From the NCBI RefSeq assembly GCF_028858725.1, contig NC_084772.1, positions 12,283,048 through 12,347,047 of the forward strand: a stretch of DNA of 64,000 bases. Reading direction: 5' to 3'. This stretch comes from Colius striatus (lineage: Eukaryota > Chordata > Aves > Coliiformes > Coliidae). The notes under the pieces were generated by a model. It had not been told where the DNA came from. It saw only the letters and a program-made list of their open reading frames with translations, and ran no database searches. The stretch's first letter is position 1; each line of letters begins with the position of its first letter. A program made the position numbers and the translations under genes. This document shows, in pieces, positions 63,193 through 64,000 of this stretch.

Positions 63193-64000
63193 TTAGGCGC
63201 AGCTGCCCATGGCCTTCACCAGCGAGCTCTCGGGCAGCTGCCTGAAGATGCCCCGCAGAGTCTCCAGCTCCCGGGTGAGCTGCTCCACCCGCTTGCGCAG
63301 CCGCTCGTTGTCGGTGGTGAGCTCCAGCACCTTCTGCTGAGTCTCCACGTTGCGCTGCTTGGCCTTGTCCCGGCTCTTGCGCACCGCGATGTTGTTGCGC
63401 TCCCGGCGCACCCGGTACTCGTTGCTGTTCTTGTCCACTGTCTTTTTCGATTTGCTCCGGTGGTCCGCGGGCATCATCTTGAGGGCGCCGGCGGCCGGCA
63501 GGCTGCCGGGGGGGTGCGGGTGGTGCGGGTGGTGCGGGCTGGGCACGGGCGTGGGGGGCGGCGTGGGGTGCCCGGGCTGGAGGTGCATGGTGGTCTGGGC
63601 GCAGTGGGCGATCTGGTACTGCAGGTGGGACGGGTGCTGCTGCGGAGCGTGGTGGGGATAGAGGGCCGAGAGGGCCGCCGACTTGACCTCCTCCTCCTCG
63701 CGGGGCTCCTGTTTAATCACCAGCGGCCGCAAGCCGGGCGCGGCGATGCGCTCGTAGAGAGGGTCGAGCTTGCCGTCCATGTAGCCGGCCACGCAGCCGA
63801 AGAGCGGCTGCTGGTGGTGCTGCTGTTGGTGCCCCGGCGCCGAGGCGGCGGCGCCGGCCCCATGCATGCTGTGGAAGTCGAAATCCCCGGCCAGGATGGC
63901 CTTGGCTTTCTCCTGCTGCTTGCTGTGCTGGAAGAGGTCGGCCAGGAACTCGTCGTTGAAAGCGGCGGGGTCGATGTAGGCGCTGATGTCGATGGAATTC
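63193..64000 (-). CDS. CEBPA: C/EBP alpha, C-terminal 268 residues (5' end cut by window edge)
   Basis: This is a bZIP transcription factor that binds TTNNGNAAT-type sites as a dimer in the nucleus. In vertebrates it drives myeloid, adipocyte and liver differentiation. The frame is open from the window edge to the TAA at 63193-63195; the edge base is the last base of a split codon. Window residues 3-26 ([12 protein letters not shown]...) match the second transactivation element. An internal Met is residue 45. Counting from that Met: VIKQEP at 50-55 holds a SUMO site (K52); TPPPTPVPS at 102-110 is the GSK3/FBW7-type phosphodegron; the basic region is about 141-172 ([20 protein letters not shown]); the zipper leucines are 183, 190, 197 and 204; the protein ends VKAMGSCA. 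His/Pro-rich runs at 71-120 replace the longer Ala/Gly/Pro linker of mammals. From a remembered chicken length near 324 residues, about 56 codons lie outside. No break or frameshift is visible. The gene is intronless in vertebrates, which fits this frame. Confidence 0.98.
   Translation of the reverse strand, partial: NSIDISAYIDPAAFNDEFLADLFQHSKQQEKAKAILAGDFDFHSMHGAGAAASAPGHQQQHHQQPLFGCVAGYMDGKLDPLYERIAAPGLRPLVIKQEPREEEEVKSAALSALYPHHAPQQHPSHLQYQIAHCAQTTMHLQPGHPTPPPTPVPSPHHPHHPHPPGSLPAAGALKMMPADHRSKSKKTVDKNSNEYRVRRERNNIAVRKSRDKAKQRNVETQQKVLELTTDNERLRKRVEQLTRELETLRGIFRQLPESSLVKAMGSCA
63865..63867 (-). promoter_or_regulatory. CEBPA: Internal AUG, likely start of the short p30 isoform
   Basis: The in-frame ATG follows ...FDFHS and has A at -3 but C at +4. 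It aligns with the region of the mammalian p30 start Met and would give a 224-residue protein that lacks the first transactivation elements but keeps the SUMO site, degron and bZIP. Use of this codon in birds is inferred from family knowledge; the sequence only shows a conserved position and acceptable context. Confidence 0.7.

Noticed and set aside
63350-63661. 103-residue plus-strand frame opposite CEBPA
   Set aside because: It is an antisense shadow of the CEBPA coding sequence; Cys/Trp/Gly-rich because of codon bias on the other strand.

Overview
The window looks like avian nuclear DNA. It contains one recognisable protein-coding gene, the 3' part of the single-exon transcription factor gene CEBPA (C/EBP alpha), on the minus strand at the right edge (63193 to beyond 64000). 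Birds are suggested by the close match of the protein to the chicken form as I remember it, by a 5'-truncated CR1 LINE (41008-41355), by endogenous retrovirus LTRs of types common in bird genomes, and by the absence of Alu, L1 or B1 elements. The species cannot be named from sequence alone.

Layout. Positions 1-60100 are a gene desert lying downstream (3') of CEBPA. No exon, tRNA or rRNA gene could be supported there. It holds scattered old repeats: CR1 3' ends, MIR/CORE-SINE-like relics in both orientations, one nearly complete solo LTR (7894-8457), a decayed LTR piece (18262-18420), a 208-base pure pyrimidine tract (1914-2121), and several short microsatellites and minisatellites. Between them is unique sequence with AT-rich stretches carrying clusters of transcription factor motifs. 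Positions 60170-61335 are a dense CpG island with overlapping GC boxes, facing the tail of CEBPA. Positions 61570-63192 are the probable CEBPA 3' UTR, with several candidate poly(A) signals, a G-quadruplex-type G tract and a U-rich GUUUU-like stretch shortly after the stop codon.

How it may work. In mammals the desert 3' of CEBPA contains the myeloid enhancer (mouse +37 kb, human +42 kb), reported to bind SCL, GATA2, C/EBP alpha, PU.1 and other ETS factors. Here, 39826-39911 (about 24 kb downstream of the expected CEBPA promoter) packs a C/EBP site, an SCL-type E-box, an ETS site and a GATA site into 86 bases. A second cluster at 21741-21786 (about 42 kb downstream) has octamer, E-box, C/EBP and GATA sites. 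These are the best leads in the window, but they are motif readings by eye and need an alignment. I found no new multi-gene system. Long open frames in the CpG island and other GC-rich stretches look like by-products of base composition.
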